Positions 14,324-21,044 of a stretch of 21,044 nt of DNA are shown here, in pieces (positions within the stretch are counted from its first letter, which is position 1; every line of letters starts with the position of its first letter). Under the pieces are notes generated by a model. The model was not told the DNA's origin. It saw only the letters and a list, made by a program, of their open reading frames with translations, and did not search any database. This DNA comes from JBEKIK01 sp050013075. Its GTDB lineage: Bacteria; Planctomycetota; Planctomycetia; Pirellulales; Thermoguttaceae. Location: contig JBEKFZ010000073.1 in NCBI GenBank assembly GCA_050013075.1, positions 1 to 21,044 on the forward strand, read 5' to 3'. A program made the translations under genes and the position numbers.

Positions 14324-14449
14324 TATTGAGTGTCAGAAAAAGAATGTCGCATGAAAAGTCAGAGCCGGGGCGTGTCGCCCCGGTAATTCCGGGCCGACAC
14401 GGCCCGGCTCTGAGACGAAAACGTGACATTCATTACCTAAGACTCAATA
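14324..14449. repeat. 126-bp nested palindrome behind serC
   Basis: Four concentric inverted arms: TATTGAGT (14324-14331) / ACTCAATA (14442-14449); GAATGTC (14342-14348) / GACATTC (14425-14431); a 17-bp GC-rich arm (14361-14377 / 14395-14411, one mismatch); and an inner CCCGG-TAATT-CCGGG. Gaps between arms are nearly symmetric (10 and 10 nt, then 12 and 13 nt). It lies between convergent genes. It could be a MITE-like element, a structured RNA or a bidirectional terminator; no target-site duplication was seen. Confidence 0.5.
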
Positions 14450-14495
14450 GCCCCTGGTGAATACACCGAGGGCTAAATAATTATCGGGGGCTAAA
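14448..14495 (-). repeat. TTTAGCC-tailed hairpin plus a second tail
   Basis: TAGCCCCTGGTG (14448-14459), loop AATA, CACCGAGGGCTA (14464-14475): a 12-bp stem with two central mismatches and the AAAT tail. A second GGGGGCTAAAT follows at 14485-14495. The second tail forms the last codons and lies at the stop codon of the minus-strand BatA-like gene. Confidence 0.5.
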
Positions 14496-16625
14496 TGAAA
14501 GCAAATTCGATACCAACGTTTCGAAGACCAGGGCAATTAAAACCACTGTGAGGAACAATCCCCATAGACTTTTGCCTTCCCTAAGCCAGGCGAAAGTGGC
14601 GGAAAGGTCGTCCGGGTTGTCGGCGAAGATCAAAGGCGTTTTTGCGAATTTATTTTGCAGTTCCTCCCGTTCGATTTTTGCCGGCTCGAATTCTTCCGGA
14701 TCGACGTTTACCGCATAGGCAATCGGCCCGGCCCGACTCGCGTCGAGCAGACGTAAAAGGTAGATGCCGATTTCGTAGGTATCGGCATAGCGGAATATTT
14801 GTCCCTTATTATCCTCCATGGGTTTGGTCGTAAGCCGCATGGTCTCGCCCGCGGGAGTGAGCACTTCCACGCCGATGGGCTGCCGGGCCTTTTCGAATTT
14901 CAGCACCAATGGAGCGCCCGCCAGTGCCGTGCGATGCGCTTGTTCGATGCCGGATAGTTCGAACGTCAGCCGGGCGATAAGCGGCAAAAATATGGGCCTA
15001 AGCGGCAGGTTCGTCCAACCGACGTGCACACCGGTTCCCAATATTAACACGTTGCCCTGTCCGACGTTGCGCATTGCTAAAAGCGGTTCGCCATCGTCCA
15101 ATCGGGCAAGAATCCGCGCCTCTACATTCTCGGCGGCAGCCATGCGCACGTGCTTGTAAACCAGCACCGACTCGTACAGCGAGGCCGGCTCGGCCAGACG
15201 GCCGAGGGGCGGATATTGTTTGTCGAGAAAGTTTATGTGCCAACTGTCGCGATTGTCATCCGAAGCCGGGGTTCGAACGTCCAGAAGCGGCGCGGGCAGC
15301 AATTGATCACCGGCCTGCTCGTTCATCCTATTGTACGCCTGGGGATCGACGTTATCGCCGGCGATCCACACCAGGTTGCCGCCTTCAGTCACGTAGTCGC
15401 GCAATCGCCGGGCCGTGTCGGCATCCGGCGCGGGCAGGTTCACGCAAAAAATCACCTTGTAATTCGCAAGCGGTTCATTCGGCAGATTTTCGGCGACTAT
15501 CGTGGTAGTGCGAATTGCCCAGCCGACGGATTGGCCCGCCGACAGGGCGTTTTCCAGATAAAACGCATCGTCAAGGTATGGAATTTCATGCCGCTTTTCC
15601 TTGACCACGGCCACGGAAACGCTTTGACCGACTTCCTGGGCAAAAAAGCGGCGGTCGTCGTATTTCGAGCCGTCTTCGCCGGCCAGTCGGACCTCGCCGC
15701 GATGCAGGCCGCCGCCTTTAAACGTGAAATGAAAATCGTATTTCACCCGTCCCTGGGGCGGAAGATCCAACTGCGGACTGCTCGACTCTTTGTTGCCATC
15801 GACGTACAATTCTGCCACGCGTTGCTGCGAGACCGAGGATGTATTGAGGAGTTCGACCGATGCCTTAACCGGCAAGCCCGCCACCGGCGCCTCGGCCTCC
15901 AATTCGAGGCCTTGCACGGCCACGTTGGGCTTTGGTGCACGGTTGCAGTCGATAAAGATGACGGGGATTTTCAGCGTCTCATCATCAGCGGCTGCCGCTG
16001 CGTCTTTCCAATTCTCCCAAGAGACCTTTTGCATATCGGTAATCACGTAAATATGTTTCTGCCGCGCGGTGGATTTAGCCAGCAAGGCCCTGGCTTGTTG
16101 GAGTTGGTTGGCCAGATCGGCCCGCTGGTAACTGACGTGCGATTGGGTCAATATCTGGCGGATTTGTTCCTGCGTGTGGAACATCTTGCCCAATTCCGGA
16201 TAGGGCGGCCCGCCGGTTAAGAACAAGGCCGCCTCGTCGCCGTCTTTCAGTTCATCGAGGATTTGCACGGCCGCGGCCGAGGCGGTGTCGAAACGGGGCC
16301 GATCCCGATCGATCATGCCCATGCTCGCCGAATTATCGAGAATAATGGCCGCCGCCGAATTCGCCCCTCCCCAAAGCGAGCTTAAACCGCTGAGAGTGGG
16401 TTTGGCCAGTCCGGCGGCGATCAATAACAAAACCGCCGCCCTTAAGACCATCAGCAAAATGTCGTGGATGCGTTTTTTGCGCCGGGTTTTTTGCACGCTA
16501 AGTTGCAAAAACCGCAAAGTGCTAAAAGGCATGTCCTTAGCCCGTTGCCGATTGATCATGTGCAGCACCACCGGTATGGCGGAGGCCAAGGCTGCAAGCA
16601 GAAATAGGGGGGCGGCAAAGGACAT
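14481..16625 (-). CDS. BatA-like vWA membrane protein
   Basis: A 714-residue inner-membrane protein. Residues 1-75 are the classic Bat N-terminal domain: MSFAAPLFLLAALASAIPVV (first membrane segment), the basic stretch QKTRRKKRIHD and a second segment (about 56-73). A vWA domain begins at about 92 with the metal-site motif DNSAS (D97, S99, S101). A long beta-rich periplasmic region follows, and a last membrane segment (LWGLFLTVVLIALVFETLV) ends the protein. The vWA domain is the likely contact for the MoxR/DUF58 machinery. The start matches the family exactly, yet no ribosome site precedes it: a heptamer array ends 5 bp upstream. The last residues FSPR come from the TTTAGCC repeat. A 245-bp repeat-filled gap separates it from the DUF58 gene. 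Confidence 0.5.
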   Translation of the reverse strand: MSFAAPLFLLAALASAIPVVLHMINRQRAKDMPFSTLRFLQLSVQKTRRKKRIHDILLMVLRAAVLLLIAAGLAKPTLSGLSSLWGGANSAAAIILDNSASMGMIDRDRPRFDTASAAAVQILDELKDGDEAALFLTGGPPYPELGKMFHTQEQIRQILTQSHVSYQRADLANQLQQARALLAKSTARQKHIYVITDMQKVSWENWKDAAAAADDETLKIPVIFIDCNRAPKPNVAVQGLELEAEAPVAGLPVKASVELLNTSSVSQQRVAELYVDGNKESSSPQLDLPPQGRVKYDFHFTFKGGGLHRGEVRLAGEDGSKYDDRRFFAQEVGQSVSVAVVKEKRHEIPYLDDAFYLENALSAGQSVGWAIRTTTIVAENLPNEPLANYKVIFCVNLPAPDADTARRLRDYVTEGGNLVWIAGDNVDPQAYNRMNEQAGDQLLPAPLLDVRTPASDDNRDSWHINFLDKQYPPLGRLAEPASLYESVLVYKHVRMAAAENVEARILARLDDGEPLLAMRNVGQGNVLILGTGVHVGWTNLPLRPIFLPLIARLTFELSGIEQAHRTALAGAPLVLKFEKARQPIGVEVLTPAGETMRLTTKPMEDNKGQIFRYADTYEIGIYLLRLLDASRAGPIAYAVNVDPEEFEPAKIEREELQNKFAKTPLIFADNPDDLSATFAWLREGKSLWGLFLTVVLIALVFETLVSNLLSFSPR

Positions 16626-16630
16626 GAGAT

Positions 16631-16662
16631 AGTTTTCAGTTATCAGTTTTCACTTATCAGTT
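16631..16662 (+). repeat. Heptamer array AGTTTTC/AGTTATC, 4 units plus AGTT
   Basis: AGTTTTC, AGTTATC, AGTTTTC, ACTTATC and AGTT, 32 nt. It ends 5 bp from the ATG of the minus-strand BatA-like gene, occupying the position of its ribosome binding site. A short fragment, AGTTATCAGTTTTT, recurs at 16824-16837. Confidence 0.5.
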
Positions 16663-16690
16663 GGCTTTTGCGGATTTTAGAATCGAGGTT

Positions 16691-16723
16691 CCCTCTCCCT
16701 CCGGGAGAGGGCTAGGGTGAGGG
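16691..16723 (-). repeat. CCCTC-type palindrome, copy 2
   Basis: CCCTCTCCC, loop TCC, GGGAGAGGG (16703-16711), then CTAGGGTGAGGG. It is the reverse complement of 2736-2768 with one difference in 33 bases. It lies in the gap between the DUF58 and BatA-like genes. Confidence 0.5.
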
Positions 16724-16770
16724 TTGTTGGCCGAAAAACGGCTTGCGTTGCTAGTGGTTCTTTTCCCGCG

Positions 16771-16806
16771 CCCTCACCCCCTGCCCCTCTCCCAAAGGGC
16801 GAGGGG
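16771..16806 (+). repeat. CCCTC-type palindrome, copy 3
   Basis: CCCTCACCCCCTG, then stem CCCCTCTCCC (16784-16793) / GGGCGAGGGG (16797-16806) with loop AAA and one mismatch, followed by AAAAATTTT. It is 47 bp from copy 2 and in the opposite orientation, forming a head-to-head pair like a REP doublet. Confidence 0.5.
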
Positions 16807-16870
16807 AAAAATTTTCAAAACTCCAGTTATCAGTTTTTCTCGTTTCCATGCTCGGGCCTGGGAATGCAAA

Positions 16871-17773
16871 TTATTTTTGTCGATTTCTCGAACTTATATA
16901 TCGCGTCAACATGAAATCGTAGGGCGTCGATGTGTCCGACAGTACGTAGTCGATCTGGGCCTCGGCGCAGGCGCGGCGGTAGGTCTCGATGAACTCGCCG
17001 ACTTGTTTCCGATAAACGTCGCGGACGTAAGCCGGATCGACTTGAAGCCTTTGGTTGCTTTCCAGGTCATGAAAGGCAATCACTTCGTTAAAAGGAAATT
17101 CGATTTCGGCCTTGTCGAGCACGTGGAAAAGGATGACTTCGTGGTGCCGGTGGCGGAAATGGTGCAATGCCCGGATCACTTCTTCAGGTTCGTCGTACAG
17201 ATCGCTTATGAGCACGATCAGGCAGCGGCGTTTGAAGCGGTTCGCCAGGCGGTGCAGGGTTTCGGCGACGTCGGTGTCGCCGCCGGGCTTGATCGCCTCC
17301 AGCCAGCGCATCATATCGTTGAAATGCCGCGGCGAACTGCGGGCGGGCATGTCGAGCCGGACGGCCGTGTCGAACGCCGTCAATCCCACCGAATCCTGCT
17401 GCCGTGTCATCAGGTACGACAAAACGGCCGTCAAATACGAGCCATATTCCAGCTTGGTCAACCGCCCCTGATGGCTATAACCCATCGAACCGCTGGTGTC
17501 CAGCAAAATCTGCACACGCATGTTCGTCTCTTCTTCGTATTGTTTGACGTACAGACGATCGGTTCGGGCGAACATGCGATAATCGAGATGCCTGGGATCG
17601 TCGCCGAAGGCGTATTCGCGATGCTCGGCGAATTCCACGCTGAAACCCTTGTATGGGCTGGAATGAAGCCCGCTGATGAATCCCTCGACCACTCCCCGGG
17701 CCACAACCGCGAGGTTTTTCACCCGGGCCAACGCCGTAGGTTCCAAATATCGATAACCGGTCTTGTGAGGCAT
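16871..17773 (-). CDS. DUF58 protein with vWA-like domain
   Basis: A 300-residue cytoplasmic protein. The DUF58 signature is intact: RVVEGFISGLHSSPYKGFSVEFAEHREYAFGDDPRHLDYRMFARTDRLYVKQYEEE. A vWA-like fold follows with metal-site motif LDTSGSM (D92, S94, S96 from this start) and LISDLYD. DUF58 proteins are regular partners of MoxR ATPases. The ATG at 17773 lies 8 nt past the stop of the upstream vWA gene, suggesting translational coupling; an in-frame ATG at 17815 would overlap that gene by 34 nt. Neither has a clear ribosome site; the shorter form is chosen because DUF58 homology begins soon after it. Family identity is secure, the start is not. Confidence 0.5.
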   Translation of the reverse strand: MPHKTGYRYLEPTALARVKNLAVVARGVVEGFISGLHSSPYKGFSVEFAEHREYAFGDDPRHLDYRMFARTDRLYVKQYEEETNMRVQILLDTSGSMGYSHQGRLTKLEYGSYLTAVLSYLMTRQQDSVGLTAFDTAVRLDMPARSSPRHFNDMMRWLEAIKPGGDTDVAETLHRLANRFKRRCLIVLISDLYDEPEEVIRALHHFRHRHHEVILFHVLDKAEIEFPFNEVIAFHDLESNQRLQVDPAYVRDVYRKQVGEFIETYRRACAEAQIDYVLSDTSTPYDFMLTRYISSRNRQK

Positions 17774-17781
17774 GTTATTTA

Positions 17782-20028
17782 TTATCGAAGTTGATATTTT
17801 CTTCTCAGTATCCATTCCGTTGTTAAAACGCTAACAAATAGGGTCCAAAACAAGGGGGCGGAATAGAGCGGGCGTTCGACGTATTCGCTGCGTTTGCGCC
17901 GTGAGCGGTCGAGTTGATTCAGTAGCAGATCGGCCGTGGTAATGTGGAAGTAACGGCCTTTGGCTTCGGCGGCTATGCCGGCGAGCATTTTATCGTCGAG
18001 ATCGAGTTTTTCGAATTCCAGATCGGGCCGGCCGACTTCAAAGGCAATTTTCCCGCTCGAAATAATCGATTCGCCCAGTCGCGCCTGGACTGAAAACTGA
18101 TAATTGCCCGCCGCCTTCGGGTCGAATGTGCCGCCGTAATGCCCTGCCGGACCGGGCAGGGGCGAAAGGGCAATCTGGTCGGACCGTCCGGCTGGACTTT
18201 GGATCTTGACTGTTACATTGGCGTTGTTTGCGCCTTGTCCGTCCTTGTCGCGGACCGTGGCTGAAATCCGCACAGGTTCCTCAGGCTCGTAGTAGCCCTT
18301 GTCGAGGCTGACGTCAACGCCGGAACCGGCTTCCACCGCCTCGCTGCGCCCGGCCAGCCAGCGGATGGTCTGACCCCAGAATCGCAAAAAAGGCGAATCC
18401 TGATCCAATGCCCGAGGCCCTTGTTGCCATTTTCGCGTGGTATCGCCGGTGAATACGGCAGTGCGGCCCTTTTCGACCGGTTGCACGGCCAATATCGGCA
18501 TCGCGTCTGATTCGGCGGAGACCAGGGCCAAAATCGATGCGCCCGGGCGGGAGCCTTGTACCCGTGTGCAGCCGTCCAAAAGCGGCAGCCCGGCGAGTTT
18601 CGGCTTGCCCTGCCGGGTTGGAAAAAAGCCGGCAATGTTGGCAAAGATCGGGTGGCGTGCGCCCTCGGGCGTGATCACGGGCAAAAAGGTTTCGGTAATC
18701 TGGCCGATATCGCGGCCACCCAGGGCGACCGGCAGAATCCGGCCCAAGGGCGTGTCGGCGTATCCGCCCGGCCCCAGGCTGTGATACCCGCCGAGCATGA
18801 TCAGCCCCGCCCCTTCGCGCACGCGCCGGGTGAACAATTCCTGTTGTTGCGGTTTGATGAAGGTGCTGTCGATATCGCCGATTATAAACACGTCGAACTT
18901 GTTTATGGTTTCAGCGTCGTTGGGGATGACGTTGATTTTCAGGTCGGTCATGTTCGTTCGCTTCAAGAACACGTTAGGCCGGGTTTGCACCAGCGAGTAG
19001 AACTCCACGTCTGGATCCTTGGCCAAAAAGCGATCGACCAGGGCGCCGTATTCCGTTCGCAACGTGCCTTCGAGATACAACACGCGAATGCCCGGCTCGA
19101 CCGCCAAGGCCATGGCCGAGCGCTGGTTGTTTTGCGTGATTTTTTCTTCGGGCACCGGCGGCACTTTTATGGTATAGACGTGCCGGCCCTTGTTTGCGGG
19201 GCGAAAATCAAAGGAAATTTGCTGCGGATTCCCGCCGGCTTGAATGGTGAGTTCTTTTTCGGCGATTTTTTGCCCGTCCTCCTCCAACTCGACTTGGACC
19301 ACCCGGCCCGCCAGGCCGATGCCTTCAATCGTGCCTGTAATCCGGGCCATATTGTTTAAAAACAAGCGGTCCGGACAATCGACGCCTGTAACCTGTATGT
19401 CGCGGTAAGAAACATTGTTCCGCAAACTGGCCCCCACGCCCACGCAATGCACGACCGCACCCAGTTTGCCGGCCACGTCCAGGGGGCTGCGGGCGGAATT
19501 GTGGATGCCGTCGGAAAGCAAAATCACGGCCTCGAGATCGCGCTTTGGGGCAAGTTGCGAGGCGGCCTCCAAGGCCCGGCTAAGCGACGTGGCTTGGCCG
19601 TCCGGAGCGACGGCGTCCAGATCTTTGAAGTCTTTTATGAGTTGGGCGTTTTCAGCAAAGGCAATCAAATGCAGATCGAAATTGTTTTTCAACTTATCCC
19701 GCCATTTTTCGATCTGCTGCCGGGCCTGCTCAAAACGCGTCATGCCGGTGGCGTCGTCGGCGATGCTCATCGAGGCAGAACGGTCGAGCAAAAACACCAG
19801 CGATGGCCGCCGGGAAAGTTCCTTCTGAAAGCTGTAGATCGGCCGGAATATAAGCAGCACAACGAGCACGATCGCCGCCGCGCGCAGGGCGAAAAGCATC
19901 AGCCGCTGCCGGAGTTCCAGCGTGGCGAAAGCGCGGCGATAAAATACCCCGACCAGGATGATCGCCACTGCGGCGACCGCCAGCATCGTTGCGATGCCGG
20001 AGCCTTGTTCCAGGGAAAAGTTTATCAT
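17782..20028 (-). CDS. vWA membrane protein with amidotransferase-like fold
   Basis: A 748-residue inner-membrane protein. Two N-terminal membrane segments (about 10-30 and 46-63) precede a vWA domain at about 75-200, with all three metal-site loops: DRSAS (D82, S84, S86), T147 and SDG (D173). A beta-sandwich region follows. At about 313-540 lies a class I amidotransferase-like fold: RVLYLEG, FDVFIIGDID, GLIMLGGYHSLGPGGY. The usual nucleophilic Cys is absent from that loop, so no amidase activity is expected. A late Ig-like region (KDGQGANNANVTVKIQSP) and a C-terminal membrane segment end the protein. AAGGA 7 nt before the ATG supports the start. Such proteins regularly accompany MoxR/DUF58/Bat clusters in Planctomycetota. 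Confidence 0.5.
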   Translation of the reverse strand: MINFSLEQGSGIATMLAVAAVAIILVGVFYRRAFATLELRQRLMLFALRAAAIVLVVLLIFRPIYSFQKELSRRPSLVFLLDRSASMSIADDATGMTRFEQARQQIEKWRDKLKNNFDLHLIAFAENAQLIKDFKDLDAVAPDGQATSLSRALEAASQLAPKRDLEAVILLSDGIHNSARSPLDVAGKLGAVVHCVGVGASLRNNVSYRDIQVTGVDCPDRLFLNNMARITGTIEGIGLAGRVVQVELEEDGQKIAEKELTIQAGGNPQQISFDFRPANKGRHVYTIKVPPVPEEKITQNNQRSAMALAVEPGIRVLYLEGTLRTEYGALVDRFLAKDPDVEFYSLVQTRPNVFLKRTNMTDLKINVIPNDAETINKFDVFIIGDIDSTFIKPQQQELFTRRVREGAGLIMLGGYHSLGPGGYADTPLGRILPVALGGRDIGQITETFLPVITPEGARHPIFANIAGFFPTRQGKPKLAGLPLLDGCTRVQGSRPGASILALVSAESDAMPILAVQPVEKGRTAVFTGDTTRKWQQGPRALDQDSPFLRFWGQTIRWLAGRSEAVEAGSGVDVSLDKGYYEPEEPVRISATVRDKDGQGANNANVTVKIQSPAGRSDQIALSPLPGPAGHYGGTFDPKAAGNYQFSVQARLGESIISSGKIAFEVGRPDLEFEKLDLDDKMLAGIAAEAKGRYFHITTADLLLNQLDRSRRKRSEYVERPLYSAPLFWTLFVSVLTTEWILRRKYQLR

Positions 20029-20069
20029 CTATTTTCCTTCATTACACAATTAGGGACTCTAACCATACT

Positions 20070-20108
20070 CCCCTCGCCCGCTTGCGGGAGAGGGGTCGGG
20101 GGTGAGGG
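20070..20108. repeat. CCCTC-type palindrome, copy 4
   Basis: CCCCTCGCCCGC (20070-20081), TT, GCGGGAGAGGGG (20084-20095 or so) with one mismatch, then TCGGGGGTGAGGG. It has the same plan as the copies at 2736, 16691 and 16771. It fills most of the gap between two minus-strand genes. Confidence 0.5.
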
Positions 20109-20131
20109 CGGCTGGGTATTGTTAGAGATCC

Positions 20132-20779
20132 TTATTTCTTTTTGACTTTCTTTCCCTTTTCGGCGGCTTTTTGCTTTCCTTCCTCAAAGGCCTCCTTCCC
20201 CAGTTTAATCGATTTCACATAAACCAGGGACTGTAAATCCTCGCCGATTTCGCCTTTGTTTCGTTTGTTGAGAATATATTGCTCGACTTTTGATTCAGAT
20301 CGGGACGCATCGGATTTGGCGGGATTATTTTCGGCCGGCCGCAGATACACGATTGCCGACAGACCGCCACTGATTTTCCGGCCGTCGTGGAGCGTGATCG
20401 CGTGCTCGTATTCCCGGACCGGATACGAGCGGCCTGTGTACATTTTTTCGTCGTTTGTCGTTTCCTTGAATTTCCACTCTTTCTCCATCCATTGTTTTTT
20501 GATTGTGCAATCGATTTGTTTTACTGCGCTGAGCGGAATTTCCCGCTGCCGCTGCAATTGCTCGTCGGCGATTTTCAAGCGTTTGTCTCGGGTAAGATAG
20601 ATTTGGCCGGGGTGGATCGAGCCGTCGGAAAGTTCCAAATAACCGGGCACGGCGTCTTCACGCTGCGTGGTTGTCGATCCGAACGGATTGATCGTCGGCG
20701 GTTCCTGGGCGCACGCAATCCACATATTACCCAGCATCATTCCAACCGAAATGGCGACTAAAGAAAGGATTTTAGTCAC
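20132..20779 (-). CDS. Small secreted protein of unknown function
   Basis: A 215-residue exported protein that I do not recognise. The start chosen is GTG at 20779, because it gives a compact signal peptide (TKILSLVAISVGMMLGNMWIACA, cut before QEPP). The frame is open to a TTG at 20827, but those 16 extra codons begin inside a hairpin repeat. The mature part holds two similar beta motifs, GYLELSDGSIHPGQIYL and HAITLHDGRKISGGLSAIVYL, suggesting paired small beta domains. The tail is strongly basic (EGKQKAAEKGKKVKKK). It lies upstream of the vWA/DUF58/BatA genes on the same strand with 103 bp between, so it may be the first gene of that transcript. Confidence 0.5.
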   Translation of the reverse strand: MTKILSLVAISVGMMLGNMWIACAQEPPTINPFGSTTTQREDAVPGYLELSDGSIHPGQIYLTRDKRLKIADEQLQRQREIPLSAVKQIDCTIKKQWMEKEWKFKETTNDEKMYTGRSYPVREYEHAITLHDGRKISGGLSAIVYLRPAENNPAKSDASRSESKVEQYILNKRNKGEIGEDLQSLVYVKSIKLGKEAFEEGKQKAAEKGKKVKKK

Positions 20780-20815
20780 ATAAACACCCGCCGAAGGTAT
20801 GTATTTGTGGAAAGA

Positions 20816-20871
20816 CTCCGGGAGCAAGCTCCCGGGCTAAACGGAGCATACGACATTATTAACATGACATT
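20816..20871 (-). repeat. 56-bp TTTAGCC hairpin element, copy C
   Basis: CTCCGGGAGC / GCTCCCGGG with an AA loop, GGCTAAACG, then ACATTATTAACATGA. It aligns gap-free to 6219-6274 (49 of 56). It lies just upstream of the GTG start of the minus-strand secreted-protein gene, and a TATAAT reading on the minus strand (20874-20869) overlaps its tail end, so it may belong to the 5' leader of that gene. Confidence 0.5.
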
Positions 20872-21044
20872 ATACTTCCATTCAACCATTGACTTGAACA
20901 CCGTTGATGCGACAAAATACAATTTGGGTATATAATCTGCACTTTCCTAAAAAATGCCCAACTAGCCCAGTTTCCAATTTAGGATGATTTCGATAACTAC
21001 TGAAAAACGCTGGAAAGAGTAAAAAACACTATGTGATAAAGGGA
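20872..21044. other. AT-rich intergenic end of the window
   Basis: No gene start is visible up to the edge. A plus-strand TATAAT at 20931-20936 has TTGATG 21 nt before it, a spacing too long for a confident promoter. The next gene probably starts beyond the window. Confidence 0.5.

Noticed and set aside
14324..14449. Tyrosine-recombinase or transposon end pair
   Set aside because: The arms are nested within 126 bp with no reading frame between them and no flanking target duplication visible; kept as a palindrome only.
15150..16220. 356-codon plus-strand frame opposite the BatA-like gene
   Set aside because: No ribosome site or domain; the minus-strand frame carries the Bat and vWA motifs.

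Overview
The window looks like chromosomal DNA of a bacterium of moderate GC, most likely a member of the Planctomycetota. This is an inference from gene content (a MoxR / DUF58 / BatA-like / amidotransferase-fold vWA protein set, a GH51 enzyme, PA14-PKD-TPR secreted proteins, a RanBP2-type zinc ribbon on a membrane protein) and from the many short palindromic and heptanucleotide repeats. No rRNA, tRNA, CRISPR array, transposase or phage gene was seen.

Layout. 1-2.8 kb (minus strand): the 5' part of a secreted GH51 alpha-L-arabinofuranosidase cut by the window edge, then a receiver-histidine kinase. 2.8-6.3 kb (minus): a secreted TolB/LpoB-like protein with a jelly-roll-like C-terminus, a radical SAM/SPASM enzyme, and a small secreted protein of unknown function, with intergenic gaps built almost entirely of stacked repeats. 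6.3-8.6 kb (minus): a large secreted PA14-PKD-TPR protein with a possible 16-codon leader ORF. 8.65-11.3 kb (plus): moxR and a full-length nfeD, ending in a clear intrinsic terminator. 11.4-13.0 kb (minus): a zinc-ribbon membrane protein and a phosphotriesterase-family hydrolase. 13.2-14.3 kb (plus): serC. 14.5-20.8 kb (minus): a small secreted protein, an amidotransferase-fold vWA membrane protein, a DUF58 protein and a BatA-like vWA protein.

How the genes work together. MoxR ATPases normally act with DUF58 and membrane vWA proteins, usually from one operon. Here the ATPase lies about 5 kb from its presumed partners, on the other strand, with serC and a hydrolase between them. NfeD is attached to moxR rather than to a flotillin-type SPFH gene. 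SerC (serine and pyridoxal phosphate biosynthesis) and the hydrolase look like stand-alone metabolic genes.

The most unusual signal is the repeat landscape. At least seven arrays of different 7-nt units sit within about 90 bp of gene starts or stops. Some are translated: two 39-nt arrays add exactly 13 codons to signal peptides, and one supplies the stop codon of the radical SAM gene. Alongside them are a TTTAGCC-tailed hairpin family with a compensatory base-pair change, a 126-bp nested palindrome behind serC, and four CCCTC-type GC-rich palindromes. No tool could be run, so all family names rest on motif reading.
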